Notes: generated from the sequence alone by a model not told the origin. 42,868 nucleotides of DNA from Seison nebaliae (GCA_023231475.1 JALJEE010002498.1:1-42868); one strand, 5' to 3'; shown: positions 8,112 through 22,400, numbered from the stretch's first letter. Made by a program: numbers and translations.

Positions 8112-10667
8112 TCTTCACTTATGGAGGAACAATAAATGCTTATCACGTACTTATCTTATATGCGTACCAGTGTTTATCAGCATTTCACAATTAGTTTAGA
8201 AATCTTGACAAAATAAAAAAGTTTTAATATTCGTATCATTTAAAGAATCTGTTCAACAACATAGCTTGAAATATTTGCTAATTAATTTAATTATCTAATT
8301 TATTCCATGCTTATTAAATTAGTCAAAATGAAGCTTTTCATAGAAAAAAGTTGTTAATAGAATTTCTTATTAGCATTCTATCTCACTTACGTTAGTCAGT
8401 TTCCAAACAGATCTTTTTCAAGTGGATAAAATTTGAAAATTTCTATTTTAAATATATTCCAACTTTCAATAAGTTATTTTGGAAGTTCCTCTTACTCAAG
8501 AAGTTTCCTTACTAAAAATTTGAATTCGTTAGACAATCGAAGACATGTTAGACATGAAATAATATAAAATGATTGAACTTTAACGTAGCATGCGAACGGC
8601 GATTTCCTTTTCTTACTATTTCTCTATTCGGATTTTCTCATCATTAGTTTTTCAATTGATTCGAATTGGGAGAACACTAAGCAAAACCACCAAGACTCGA
8701 AATGTACACCACAAGTGATATACAGAAATCTGTCCCCCGATATGAATTGAGATGGTTTTTCGATGAAAAAATTTGGATGTTATTAATTGAAAAATAAAAA
8801 AGATTTTATTACAAAATTTCGCTGATATCAATGAAGCATTGATTGTTGTTTCAACGTTCAATTGTGGGATAGGCGGAAGAGAAAAAGGAACTGATTAATT
8901 ATAATGAATTATTTCTATTACACGCTGTTGATCAATCAGGTAAGACAATGAATATGTCTTTTTGTCAGTTAGCTTTATCTCTATTTTCATTCTAACTTTC
9001 ATCTGATCAGACAGATTGAGATCTTATTGTCATCTTTCTTATCAACATCCACTTCATTGAACTTTCTTCACACGATTCTTGCCAATTGCACTCTATTAGA
9101 TTGCAATGAAAAAATTTGATTTAATCTTATGTCAGAACTGTAAGAAATTATTTGAATAAAATACAATCTATATTATAGATATATATATATATATATATAT
9201 CCTTCCCTTTGTCGACATCAAATTAATATATCTACATTTTTATTATTTTCCTTTCAATTTATTATACTTTCCACATATATTTCTTCTGCCAGTTCGCGAA
9301 TTGATCAATATTGTTTTGTTTGTCGTCTTCATTATGAAACGATATCCAACAATACCTCAACAACGAATAAATAGAAGTAGTGTACAAATAGAAATCATTC
9401 GTCTTCCACTCATAATAATTAGGGAGTCTTTCCAATTTTTCGAATTTAACCTATCCTCAGATTATTAACGATTTAAACAAAAGGAAATCTTCAACTTTCT
9501 GTTAAATATTCTAATCGGTTCTAATGGGAAAAAACACATAAGACGCATTAGAAAATGAAGAAGAAAAATAATAAATTATCGCCAAGGACTGAACAATTCG
9601 CTCTTCATTGTTCTCTTCATATTTGACTTACAGATATTGTCAGAGAGATAAAGAAAAAGAAGTGACGAAGACAAACGACCTGAATTTGTAAAGTAAAAAA
9701 AGATTAAAAGGAAAGACAACTTTTTGTTGAAAAAATTTCATTAGCATCTTCATCATCAACATGTCATCATCATCATCGTATGGGGAGTAGGAGGAATGAT
9801 CTTACTGATAGCAAGACACTCTTTGACGATTCCTATAAAATTAAAAGAAAAACTCTAATTTTTCTGGTTTTCGTTCGTTCCACTTTATATAATTAAAATA
9901 AGAGTGAGAGATCAGTCCTTTATAATTGTCTTCTTGATCATTCGCTTCTCATCATATCTCCAGTTCTTTTTCCTTTATTTTTCGTTCAGGTAAGATTTAT
10001 TTTTCGAACTATGTTTCGACGTTTCTATATGTATCGATTGATATGATGATGATGATGAGGATGAGGATTTCTTTAAAAATAATTCTATAGAAATATCGAG
10101 AGTGACAATAGTGCGATGGGAAATATTATTATGTCGGATATCCTTTCCCCTCTGTTGTGAGACAATGGACCCGACGATAGTTTTCTTTTTTATCTGTTTT
10201 TTAGATGTATTTTGTTGATGGGATCATCCACGATTTCAAACACTGAAATCGTTCCAGTTCAACGCATCCCAATTTTTTTATTAGTCCGATGAGGAAGTAA
10301 TATTGATATAATTAGTAAAAATGAGAATGGACTGGAATGAAAGAATATTTGATGGATTTCATCAAGACACATTTCTGACTTATTTTTAACTTAACAAGTT
10401 TTCTAATTCTGATTCTCTTTTATTTTTGTTTCCATTAGATGTGCTTCCTCTTTCGAAAGGTGAACACTTTTTGACAATTTTCTACATACACAAATATTCA
10501 CAATAAACACGAAATTTGAATATAATGAAATTCCTTCAAATAATCTATGAGATATTATCTAACCATCTTTAAATTAAAGAAAAAATTTGAATTTTTGGAT
10601 AAATATTATTTGATAATAAAGTGATAATTGATCATTCGATATAATCAAATTAAAATCAGTCAATATA
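8112..10667. other. gene-poor AT-rich region with a possible 5' UTR exon
   Basis: No coding frame here looks real. The stretch includes a (TA)n run at about 9175-9200, ATC/ATG trinucleotide runs near 9766-9780 and 10042-10060, and a pyrimidine-rich segment that ends in a strong donor (TTCGTTCAGGTAAGATT, about 9983-9999). The donor could close a 5' untranslated exon of a plus-strand gene downstream. This rests on one splice-site match only. Confidence 0.35.
9175..9200. repeat. (TA)n microsatellite
   Basis: An uninterrupted TA run of about 25 bases in non-coding sequence. Confidence 0.9.
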
Positions 10668-11932
10668 ATGGACAATCTGAACAAAGATAATTTACGATCA
10701 TCGAACTTTTCATATGTTGGTCGATATAATAGTTTAGAAGATCGACGAATATTCAAGAATCTCAACACGATTGATCAATATTTTTTGACAACTCTTCGAT
10801 CAACAACAGTACAAGTAAAACCGGTGAATCGACATCAAAGAAATAAAAAGAACAACAATAATAAGAAAAAGAAGATTGTTAGGAGTGAAGTTTATTTAAA
10901 GCGAACATCACCGATTAATGACCAGAGGTGCAATAATAACGGTAATTATGTTAAGAAACACAAATTGGAGAATATTGATGACGATAATGGAAGGTACAAT
11001 AAAATTGATGATGAAAAGAAATCAAAAGAACTAAAACTTTTTAAGAAAGTAGAATTTATTTCGAATTCATCACAAATTGATCTATTAAAATGGAACAATG
11101 AATTGTTAATGAAACATTACTTATCGACAATCAAACATTTCTGTTAGTTAAAAAGTTCATTTTTTCTAAAATATTTTCTTTTCTTCCATTAATTTTTTCG
11201 TAAAACTTATTTTTACAATTCGTTAGATTTTCTTTTTAATAAAACCTTTTTAGTACTTTCCATGTTCTAACATTTCTTCCAAGTCAAGTCATTTCCAAAA
11301 TGTTTCCAGAAACATATTCATGATAAAAAATCGATTCTTAGGTTTCACAATCATGATATTATATGAGCGAATAACCATATAAGTTAATTGTCCATATTGT
11401 TCTCGCGAGAAGACAAATCTAGTTCAATTTTCAATAATTGAACAATCTGAAGATAAACGGTCGTCGTATGACGGATATCATTATGAAATAAGTGTAATTG
11501 TCTTTCGACATGAAATATTATAAGAATGTCATTGGACAAATTTAAATTTTCTAAATGTAGTTCTTGATAATTTGTAAGATTCATAAAAATATAACAGTAT
11601 TGTGTGTCTGACCGTTGTGAGTTATGATAAGTGAATAGTCAAAAAAGGAATTTTTGAATTATTTTGAAAATAATTAAGATTAACAAATAAACTCTAATTT
11701 TATTCATTTTTCAAACAGTACAAATATCTGGTTATCGCATCTGCCTAATATTGAATGAAGGAATAACATCGACTGATTTGGTGGTAGAAAACGGTATGAC
11801 AATGTTTCCTATATTGGAATTAATTCGATCTACCATTCAACATGTTTTCATATTAACAGGTTTCTTTTTTTTTGAAATATTTGTTAGAGAATTCTATGGA
11901 AGCGATCAAAATCTCTCATCGTTAATCGATAG
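10668..11932 (+). CDS. hypothetical Lys/Asn-rich protein, three-exon model
   Basis: The first coding exon (10668-11142) starts at an ATG and encodes 158 residues, mostly polar. It has a run RNKKNNNNKKKKIVRSE (about 62-78) that resembles a basic nuclear-localisation patch, and a more ordered end (FISNSSQIDLLKWNNELLMKHYLSTIKHF). The frame stops just after a possible donor (T|GTTAGT at 11143). Splicing to 11719-11843 and then 11888-11932 stays in phase and adds GYRICLILNEGITSTDLVVE, NGMTMFPILELIRSTIQH and a basic tail RILWKRSKSLIVNR. The second exon reads as convincingly folded protein, which supports the model. The 576-bp first intron is long for this window; the second is 44 bp. I do not recognise a family. 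Without splicing the protein would end at 11147. Confidence 0.5.
11400..11411. promoter_or_regulatory. 12-bp CGCG palindrome (TTCTCGCGAGAA)
   Basis: A perfect palindrome containing TCTCGCGAGA, the vertebrate CGCG promoter element bound by BANP. It stands out in very AT-rich DNA and lies inside the proposed first intron of the Lys/Asn-rich gene. Function in this organism is unknown and chance is possible. Confidence 0.25.
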
Positions 11933-14900
11933 CAAATAAGATGTAATGCGTTTATAATAACAACATATGTTTCCTATTCAGGAATTTTATGGGAAAACAA
12001 AATTTTTCCTAAATGTTCTCATCTTTCGTTTGTTTTTTGGCGTAAATATTTTCAGAAGACACATGCTTGATTAGACATCCAAAATTTCTCTACTATTCTT
12101 TATCATGAATTTTTCGTATTATTTTCAAATTTTTCGACAGTTATCTGAAATACGATTGTAAGAAATAAATAGAAGAAAATTTAGTCACAAATATATCTAT
12201 TCCCACATTTTTTGAACATATTATTCTGTACCTTAACTGCATGGATGTCTAAGATTGCAAGAAAAAGAGGAAATTGAAGCATTTGAAATAATTTCGTTTC
12301 ATTTGGATAATGATTAGTGTTATTTAATATTAGTCGTTCTATTCGCAAAATAGTTTAGGAAGTATTTATTTATACCTCATATTTATTTATAAGAAAATTT
12401 TCCTAATGCTTTTAAGGTCTTTATACGTACAGTCTTAAATTTCTTGTCGTTAAAACCAGGAAATTAGAAAAGGAAAAAGAAATATGCATCGAAAATGTTC
12501 TCCATCTATTGGAATTGAGGTGGGAAATTTTTGCGCAGGAACTCTTATAATTCCTATTAGTATGTTAGATGTGCACCATTTTCACTTAAACTATATAATT
12601 ATATAAATCATACGGAATAACTTTGCGGGTTTTCTCCTATGAAATCGAAGTGGTTCAGTTGTGATAATTTACAAATTTTTTTTCTTTCCTGTTTCATACA
12701 AAAAGAAAATTTCATGCCTCAAATTTTCACGTCAAGAAGTTCGAAATTTACATCTATAAAGTAAATTGGAATTTTATTCCTAACAGTTTCGATTCGGATA
12801 TTTTATTGATAGTATTAACGTACAATTTTAGAAACCAATCAACTAGTCACACGGAACAAAATTATCAGATTAATGTAGGGAACATATTTGTGAATTATAT
12901 AAAAATAAATAGTTAAAGGTTGAAGTAGATTAGAGAAAGCTATTTTGAAGTTGAACTAGTTGGCATTCTAATAGTGATTGAATAATAATTGTTTATAAGA
13001 AAATTTCATCAAAGTTCTTGATACCATAGTAACCTCCATAATAATGGGAAAGAAAAATTTTTACGCAAAAAATTATTGTTGTTCTACTCGTGAAATGAAT
13101 AGAATACGTAATATTTTTATTCCGTGGAAGGTATGATAATATGCAATACTTATGAGATAAATTCGTCGTTTGGTAAAAGCGAAAAATAAAACTGTCCGTT
13201 ATATTTTATATTGATATTGCAGATGTGCGCTAAAAAAGACGTGAATGCATAAGAAAGTAATTAGGGTGTGGGTCGAGAACATGATCGATAATGTTATGAG
13301 TTATCATATGGATATTTCATTAATATTAAATAAATAGACCATTATTCTCCAAATAAACAATTATCATTACTAAACAAATTCGGAAGAGAAAAAGTAACAA
13401 ATGAGAGACTACTTGTTGGTTTCGTAAAGAATTTAATACTTTTCGAGAAGAATGATTAATGAGTAATTATTTATTCTGGAATCGTAATTAGTTATGAAGT
13501 CTTGTCATCCATAAAATGTGGTCAAAAAATTCCAAAATTTTTCTTCTATTTCCTTTTTCATAATGTCTCCGAGAACACCATCAAAGCCACAAAAATTCAC
13601 AATTACTTATAGAAATAATAATATGATATGATAATAGTGAATCGACTGTTAAGTTCTTTATGCAGAAAATTCTTTTTCATTCTGGAAAAGACAATAGACT
13701 TTTCTTTCTTGATGGTCATCAAATTGTTTGTATTCTTCCACTTTATTAGATCTCCTCATTATCAGACTTTATTCCATTATAATGGAAATGTTCATTTTCA
13801 AAAATTAATTGTTTACCAAGTATGTCATTCCTTAACACATTCCTTAATCCTTCGAATACTTAAAGGTCCACTATTCGGAGAATTTGTGAAGAAATTTAAC
13901 TCAAAAAGAAAAATCAGCTACCAATATACAATCCGGAAATCATTTATGAATTAAAGTAACTCCTCCCAATCAATAACTAATCTATATTTGCGTTATTTCA
14001 TTCTTGTTGACTTTTCTTTATTTATCATTAAAATTTTTGATTCAAAGATGAATCGGCCTTATTGGAAAAAAAAGGAAAAATTATTTGTTCGATGTAGAAG
14101 ATGAAGTATTAAGGTCATAAATGGATTTCTGTTTTAAATCAATTCATAAAGTTTCGAAGAATGAAAGTTGATTTATTCTAAATTTTATATTTCTTATAAG
14201 AAGTATATTTAGTGTAGACGTATATGTAGTATGTATGATATTGTAAGGGTAAACGTGAGATATCTGATTGTCATTGATTTAAGCTCATACTTTATCGAAC
14301 AGTTTTTCATCTTCCTTTCCTAATTATATTCTAATAGTATTGTAACAATAATATCTTGGAGTTTGATACTTTGGTCCACCGTGGCCGAATATCCCAACTA
14401 CATTTATGGATGGTCATTATAATTATAATATTTCGTAGCAGATGATGGGTGAAATGTATTATTCTTCCCATATTATTCTCTATTATCTTCTTTTCTTTCA
14501 TCTGAACATTAATCTAATTCGTATGGAAAAAGTATAAATAATAAATATGCTATTAATATTTAGGGAAAGAATTTTAGAGTTAATTGATATGATCATCATC
14601 ACCAATACATTTCTCATATCCTTATGACACTTTACCACGGAAAGTTCTTTATCAATGTTTCATGAAATTATTCTCAATGATATCAATGGTGAAAGGAAGA
14701 GTAGAGTATTCAATTATTGATCAAATATTAAATTATTTATTAATAAAACAAATGAAATCGATAAAAAAATTTATTTTTTCTATTCCAATTGAAAGATATT
14801 GGTTTTATTAGAAAAAAGACCGAGGTTCTCTGATTCCTTATGGTCTTAAATTATAAACAATAAAACGTTTATAGTTTTCCTTTCTCCTGAAACCTCATTC

Positions 14901-16794
14901 GATAGTGTCATTTTATAGACTAAAGATTTCATAAAATGGCTTTTCCTTCCAACACACTATATCTTTTTCCAGGTAGAATAATATTCCATAATCAATTTAA
15001 AGAACGAAAAACTTCCGTTTTCTGGAAATTTCGTCGTACTTCGTTTTATTTGTTTTAATAAATTTTACTTCCTATTTCAAACTAACTTTCTCCAATTTCT
15101 TGTTTTGTGACATTCCATATTATTTATCTATAATTATATTATTGAAGAGAATGAGAAAATTGTAATTAAATGTAATCATGAAAATTTTTCATCTAAATCG
15201 AAAACCGAACGGATGAAAATTGGGAAAATTTTAATTTAATAGATTCCCTAACTTCTTTGTTCGATTAATTAAGTTTTTTTAGTTCCTTTAACATTGTACT
15301 TTTTTCTTATAGACGTATATATAGGAAATAATTGGGGGAATGAACAGGACAAATGTGAATTGATAATAAAATTGGAATGATCCATATTAGATGTTTTTTT
15401 TAACTAATTCGTTCAATTACCATGAAAGCGACAAATAAATTTAAGAGAAGTAATAAGAAAGATAATTAGAGGATCCTTATTGTATTTTCAAAATGAAGAA
15501 GAAGGAAAATTTTCCCATTGTAACGTTATTTTATTGTTTTCCATTCTTGTTATCACTTTCTCCTCCCGATCAACCCGACGAGAATCGATATTTTCTTGGT
15601 TAAAAAAATTGTTTTAATTTCCCCCATTTTTGCGGTTCGTAGCATTTGTAATATTATACATCCTACATCGACGTTCAAACTACCGTAGACCTATACAACA
15701 CAATACTAATTGCTTCTAATATTTCAATATAAATTATTGACAGCTCATAGAATTGTCGATATAGATTGTTGGAGACCTACTCTACTACCATATTGTTCTT
15801 GCGTAATCCATTTTCTTCAATAGATCTTTACAGCAAGGAATCGTAGAAAGATGAATATTATATCGATTCTTGTATATTCTATGTATCGTATTCGAATGAA
15901 GCCGAATAAGTAAGTTTATAGAAATAAAATTTTATTGGGCAATCGTTTGGTTGGTGGTGGGTTTGGGTGGAAGCCATAAGTGAAAGATCGAATATCTAAT
16001 ACCATCCACAATCGTATTACTTACTTGACGGAAGTGAATGTTAGTTCCGAATGAAATTTTACAAATAAACCTAATAAGTAATTGAATGGATGAATTTCAA
16101 TAGAAAAGTTTATGCAATTTTGATGAAAAAAAAAACATCGATATAAATCAATATTTCCTGTTTTTGTTTCATCCATAAATTATTTGATATTAGAAATAAT
16201 GTGAAGTTATCTGAAATTAAGCGGTTTCTAATTATGTCTCATTTGAATATTATTGTTAAATATCATATTTCTTCTTCATTGGTAAATAAATGATTTGAGA
16301 AATTTGTTGAAAGGAAATCAACTAACTGATTTTTGTCTCAAAGTAAAAGGAAAAAAATTGATGTGTGGAGTAAATAAGTAGATTTATTACGCGATGTCAT
16401 CATGAAACACAATGAAATTGAATCGAATGATGAATACTAATAATAAGAGACATAACTATCAATTTCTCTAACACGAAATAACTTCAACCACATGTAGTAG
16501 TCATAATTGTAACTTTTCAATTGTTATGCAAACAATCATCTTCAGAATATATTGTTGTTTCATTTAATTTACTTTTTCTGTGAAACTACTTTTTCTTCTT
16601 CTTTGCGGAAACGAAAATGACCACTAATATCAATATGTTTATCTACAAACATTCGTAATGAACAAACAATAATACGAATTTACAATGGAAATTTATGTAC
16701 TTCGTTCTACCACCACTTGGTGGTATTATTGATATATTAATTCATTGATACGTGTAAATGGACATATTTTATTCATCGATTATTACAATTGCAG
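11933..16794. other. 4.9-kb AT-rich region without a recognisable gene
   Basis: All frames here are short and read like random translation. The plus-strand frame at 13628-13954 is Phe/Leu/Ile-rich with no family features. No RNA gene, tandem array or transposon end was recognised. Because coding pieces on the same strand lie on both sides, it may be a long intron. Confidence 0.5.
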
Positions 16795-17390
16795 TTCTTC
16801 TCACAATAAACCAGGTGGTGTGAATATTCTTTTTCAATTATATTTATAACATTCAATATCTTCTTGACAATTCAACATGCAACTTGGCTAATTCGCCATA
16901 ATTTGGTGAACGATAAATGATAATTATTTCTAAAAAAAAATTTTATTTTTACTATTTTTAGTAAACGTATAGTAATAAGTTCCGATGAAAAGAAAGTACA
17001 ATCGAAAACATCGAAGAACGTAAGAGAATTTTTTATATGAATCTGATGTGAAATTTTATTAGTCGAATCAGATCTTAAAAATTTTTTAGAATCAGAATTT
17101 CTCTTGATAAATGTTCATTATTTCCACTCCATTTTAGTCGATCTATCACGTTCAAGTAAGTTCCTTCAACCAAGGTTCATCGACATCTCACGAATGGGAA
17201 CTGAACGGAAATAATTTAAGACGGGAAAATACTTTGTACGTTTTCTTTATCGAAATTAAAGTTTCTTTTTCTCCATTTCATTTTACAGTTTTCTTTTTCG
17301 TACGAATATTGTGGGGATAAGTCTTCGCGAATTAATCCTTTTCCTTATTTGCTCCCCTATTTCAGTTCTGTGAGAAAAATTATCGTTTAA
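16795..17390 (+). CDS. cluster of exon-like coding pieces, gene unassigned
   Basis: Several short plus-strand segments have splice sites at both ends and open, protein-like frames. One is 16795 to about 16817, after TTGCAG, encoding SSHNKPG. A second starts at 16962 or 16973 and ends at 17019 with the donor AAC|GTAAGA, encoding VISSDEKKVQSKTSKN. A third, 17138-17239, encodes SIYHVQVSSFNQGSSTSHEW and continues for 14 more residues. A 49-bp intron (17240-17288) then leads in phase to 17289-17390, which begins FSFSYEYCGDK and ends at a TAA. The 102-nt third segment is the most convincing. I do not recognise the protein, and the first junction is ambiguous. These could be middle exons of a longer plus-strand gene. 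Confidence 0.38.
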
Positions 17391-19475
17391 TGAGTACTTT
17401 TCTTCATTTTCTAGTTTTTCTTCAAACGAAAAATCTCCTTTAAGGAATGAAAATTTTATCACATTCGTCTCCCATAAACTTATCAATACTTAAACATATT
17501 GATCATTTTTCTCAATTTAAATATATCTTCATTTCTTAATACGTATTATCCTCGTTATTTTTTACTTTATCCGGTTAATAAAGATTTGTGAGGGGTCGAT
17601 GTGAAATTGGGAAATGTTTTTTTTGGTTTTATTTAAAAATTAATTAATTTTCCAAACTTTAATTTCAGTCAATCATAAATTGTTTCTTAGAATAACGGCC
17701 ATAAGTTAAGTGTATGTCAAACCGTTGTTATGCAACGATTTATGTTGAAGAAGATGAAATAATCTTTCAAGTTACTTTTGAGGTAACAATAGTTGACTGT
17801 TAATCCAAATTCTAATTTTTTCTGTTCGATAGACATTGATTTACAATGGTAAAACATAGATCGGTGAAGAATATTCATGTATGTCATGATGGATTCATCT
17901 TTTTCTTATTATACAACTCTCCTTTTTTATTGAAATTATCAAATTATTTAATAGAAATCCACAATATATTTTATTTGTTAAAAAAATTTTAGTTTTTTCT
18001 TTTTTTGGATTAATGTCACTATTAGAAGTTAATCCAATTTATTTGTAATCCAAATTGTAATATCAATAAATTTGAAAGTTTACTAAATTAATCAGGTGAT
18101 TATTCTCTTATGTATTGACAATTCTCACTGATATTGGGAATTACGGTAATATAAGGTTATCTTTGATGGAGTTGTATCGATAACTAATTCGTTCCAGTTC
18201 ATGCTGACTCCTTTGATTATTTGTTAAAGATATTGAAGATTGTTGAGAGGCTAAATAGGAGGTACATTGTTGAAGTTCATTCAGTCACGCTACCAACATA
18301 CAAAATAATAATTATTAGTATTGCTAAACAGATTGATATATTGAGAATGAAGTGATTGATGAAAATAACGAGTGAGATATAGAACCTGATGAGATAAAGA
18401 CGTACTATCCACACCAATTAACACTAGATAAATTTTTCTTCGGTTATTTTCTTTCAGTTTTTTTATTTGAAAAATATTTTTCATTTCTTAATCTTTTTTT
18501 CCTTCCTATTCATCAGACTGATAGAGTTCACGATAAGTAATGATATATTCACGTTTCGTCAAAGTATGACAATAAATTGATTTGTCTTTTGTCTTCTACC
18601 AACATCATCCATATTACATATGATCAGAAATCATAAGAATTCAGCCATGTCTAAATCCATTTTCTTGCGTACTTTCAGTTTATATATAAATTTCGTCCAC
18701 CGAATCGACCGATATTGGAGAAAACATTTAGGATAACAGTGACATGGAACGGTATCTGAATTAGATTATATAGATTAAATTTATCTTGTGATTCTTGATA
18801 TATGTTTCTTACTTTCTCTAAACAAATTAAAATTTCTTTCGCCATGTTCCTTTCTTCTATTGTGGAGAATGTGGTGAGTATGCTGGATTTATAGTGACCG
18901 ATAGAAAAAGTAGAAGCATCACGCTTCATGATACGTTCGGTAGGAATTACCACATGTCAACCTAGAATATCGAAGTTTCACTGAAAATATTCCCCAGAAA
19001 CATTCCCATCTAATATTACGTCGATCTAATTTTCAGTGAATGTGGCAAATGTACAAGTTTTATTAGTAGTGGAGAGTTCATATAATCGAGTCATCCATTA
19101 CTTCATTTTTACGAAAGAAAGTTTTTAATGTAATAGTAGATTTCCTTTCTCATCGAATAACTAAATTAATTTCCTTTAAACTTATTCACTTTTCGATAAG
19201 TTTTATTTTCATAATTTTATTATTACATCAGTATTTCATGCTCCATATTTGAGAATATTTCTTGATAAAGAATATAAATTGTTTTATTTCATCTTATCTT
19301 TAATCATTTTTTTATTCGTTAAAAAATATTTCTTCTTAAAACTATATATATGGTCTAAATAACGATTATAATTATGATGATCAGAAGAAGAAATTATAAT
19401 AATTGGGAAATTGTGAGATTATAGAAAAAAATTTCTTGTTTTCATGTTTGATAATTGAATTAGAATTGAAGAATA
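17391..19475. other. AT-rich region upstream of the 818-residue gene
   Basis: No convincing plus-strand exon was found. A minus-strand frame at 18675-18953 is listed separately. The rest looks like intron or promoter sequence. Confidence 0.4.
18675..18953 (-). CDS. possible small protein, 92 residues, unrecognised
   Basis: The only minus-strand frame in the middle of the window with a balanced composition. It has a helical-looking centre (EERNMAKEILICLEKVRNIY) and an end (IPFHVTVILNVFSNIGRF) containing hydrophobic and Gly residues. It starts at an ATG and has no introns. I know of no matching family. It could be a chance frame inside a plus-strand intron. Confidence 0.2.
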   Translation of the reverse strand: MVIPTERIMKRDASTFSIGHYKSSILTTFSTIEERNMAKEILICLEKVRNIYQESQDKFNLYNLIQIPFHVTVILNVFSNIGRFGGRNLYIN

Positions 19476-22400
19476 ATGACTCACTCATTCTACAATGATG
19501 GAAATGCAATAAATGGGATTAACTCTTTAGATCATCATAATCGGACGTCATCTTCCGAATTGATATTACAAACCAAAAATAATTCTAATTACCGCACTTA
19601 TTCACAATATAATATCGAGAAAGATGATGAGAATTATGACGGTAATAAGAAAAGAAAGAAGTTGCCTAAAGGAATTCACTCGAAATCGGATGGTCTAAAA
19701 AGACTTAATTCGAATAATGAAATCGATTATATTGATAAGAATTTCCATTCAATATTTCATAATTCAACAGAAGTCAATTCTTCGTTCATTTTCTCTTTAC
19801 TATCGGATCACGAACGTTGGCTACTTCACCAACAAAAACAACAAAAACAACAAGAAAAACAAGAACAACAAGAACAACATCAACAAATCAATAACACTTC
19901 GAAAGAAAGGGATATTCCAAAAAAAAAGAAAAATATAAAAAAGTCAACAAGTTTTTTTCGGAAATTTCGGAAGAAATCAACAAAACACAACACAACACAA
20001 ACGACAACAATAACAACAACTGCAGCGACATATTCTGCTAGTACAACGTCAACAACGTCCTGTGAACCGACCACATCGTTGCCAATAATGAATGAAGTGA
20101 ACTCGATTAACGATTCCCATCATATGTCCGTTGATGAAACTATTAAGGAGAAGAAGCGTAGACATTTCTTTCAGTTCTCGTTAAGACATAAGCGGAAATT
20201 GAAACCAGAGAGTTTGAAAGAGAATTCGTTCGATGATTGGAATAGTACGAAAATAAAATCTTCGACTAATATTAACAATTCAATCGGTCCATATAATAAT
20301 TATAATCGTGGAAGTCTCAAAAAATTGTCGAATTATACTCCAGCAAGTTTAATGAATTTGAATGACAATCAATCTCAATCGACGATCAATTTAAGAAACG
20401 GTTTTATAAATAAATCGAATTGTAATGAAGATCAATACATAAATAATGATCCATCTAATCAAATGACAATCTCAGCAATATCTGACGTGAGATTAAACGA
20501 GAAGAGTAAGTCAAAGTTCAAAACTGTTTCTAATGAATTCTTTCTCCCTCAAAAGTCGAACACTACAATCATGACGACCACCACAACGACCACAACAACA
20601 ACAATTACAACTTCACTCGGTCAACCTCAAAGAATGAATAGTCAATTTAATACAATAAGAAATTATTCATATGAATCAGCTGTTACAGGAATATTAAACA
20701 CATTAACATCAGCGTCGTTTGCATCGTCATCGTCATCAACATTACCATCACCATCAACCTCAAAGCGAAGAACAGGAACGAGTGTATTGGTTAAACAAAA
20801 CCAAAGTAGAACGACAGGTAGAAATAAATTACTCAATTCTGATCGGAAACCACCAATGGCAAAGAAGCGTTGTCGAAGTAACTTTTCCACATTATCATCA
20901 TATGATCAATCAGACGTAAAACTGAATAATAGAAATGAGAACAGTTATATGAATATGAATGAAAGTTCGCATGATGACTATTTTCATATTGAGAATAGTG
21001 GACAACAAATGGAAGTGGCAGAAATGCAAATAGATAATTTTGGGGGTAAGGTACAAAACAAAGAAGTGAGAGGAGAACAAAAGAATTGGAAATATAATCA
21101 TCATCGACTTAACACAATTTCATTATCAGTCAGTCAGTTACGATCAACATCCAAATCTTCTATTGATACCATAGATAATATGAAACATTCTGCTTTCTTA
21201 TCTTCATCAAATGGAAATTCGATGCATAATTGTTATAATAGTATCATCATGCCATACCATGAAAACATATCGACATCTCCGAGTCATGTCGATGACGAGA
21301 ATGAACAAATAAATTGTAGAACTCGAATCAATTCGACAAAAGATAAGCAAATGAAAGATCGAATGGAATCTACTTCAAACTCTACAACCGGAACGAATAG
21401 TAACAATTCAAATAAAAATATATTTAGTTCCGTCATCCTCCAAAATTCAACAAATTTCGCCTCTGACGTTCATGACGATGTTGATGGTGACGGTAACTTG
21501 GTGAAAGTACCGAAAATATATATAAAACGGAAGTCAAGCGATTCTCGACGATTAAGTAATTATTTTTTTCTTCGATCACCATCATAATTTCTTACTTAAT
21601 TTAACTGTACGATTTGTGTTCACTTATAGTAGATGTCTGTGTATGTCTAGGATACGTTTATGTCGATGAATATTGTTTTCCTTCTTTTCCTATTTTCTAC
21701 TTCTCTGATAATCATCATTTTGATTCTCTGTGGCTTTATTCATATTCGTTTCCTACTCCTCCTCATCTCCAATCAGTTCAGTTAATGTTTAGTGTGAAAA
21801 AGAAGAAATATCCGACTGATGTATTTAATTAGAATAATCCCAAATTGACGTTAATTCTGATATAGTATCTAGTAAAATTAGATTATTCTCACTAAGAATA
21901 TAAAGTATTTCAGAAGTTCTCTCATCTCCTACAAGTGTTATTACCTCATTTCATAATATTTGATGTGGCAACTTAACCTAACCACAATAACTATGTAATT
22001 CCTTCATCAGTCTCCATCTCCTCTAACTTGCCACAATTCCACCTAGTTCCACCTGTCGCCATAGTGCTAATGAGAAACAATCGTGACTAATTCATTTCAT
22101 TTTTTTTAGACAACAAGAACGAAACATTCGATATGGCACGCTATCCAACTGATAATGCGAAATATAATGATAATTGGCAAATAACAAAATACCAACCAAT
22201 ATTTCCACAACATTCACATGTTTTTTTTTTCAAAGGAAGAAAATCATATTCTTAAATCATATTCTCCTCTTCTTAATCAACAGATAATGGATAATGTCAA
22301 AGAAAATAGGCAAAGCATATCGAAAAAGAAAGGAAAAGTGAAATACGATCTTCAATTTATTCCAACGATTAAATTTATGCGTTGTCGAACACATACTTTA

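Noticed and set aside
13628-13954. 108-codon plus-strand frame as a membrane protein gene
   Set aside because: Phe/Leu/Ile richness is what AT-rich non-coding DNA gives in translation. It has no splice context or family match.
16795-17160. Resemblance to Tau/MAP2 microtubule-binding repeats (HNKPGG..., VQSK...)
   Set aside because: The spacing is too short, the PGGG signature is incomplete, the splice phase does not support joining through GG, and the downstream sequence does not continue as a Tau-family protein.
21614-21832. 72-codon frame after the Asn/Ser/Thr-rich exon
   Set aside because: Tyr/Phe/Ser-rich with no splice logic. The phase-consistent exons lie further downstream.
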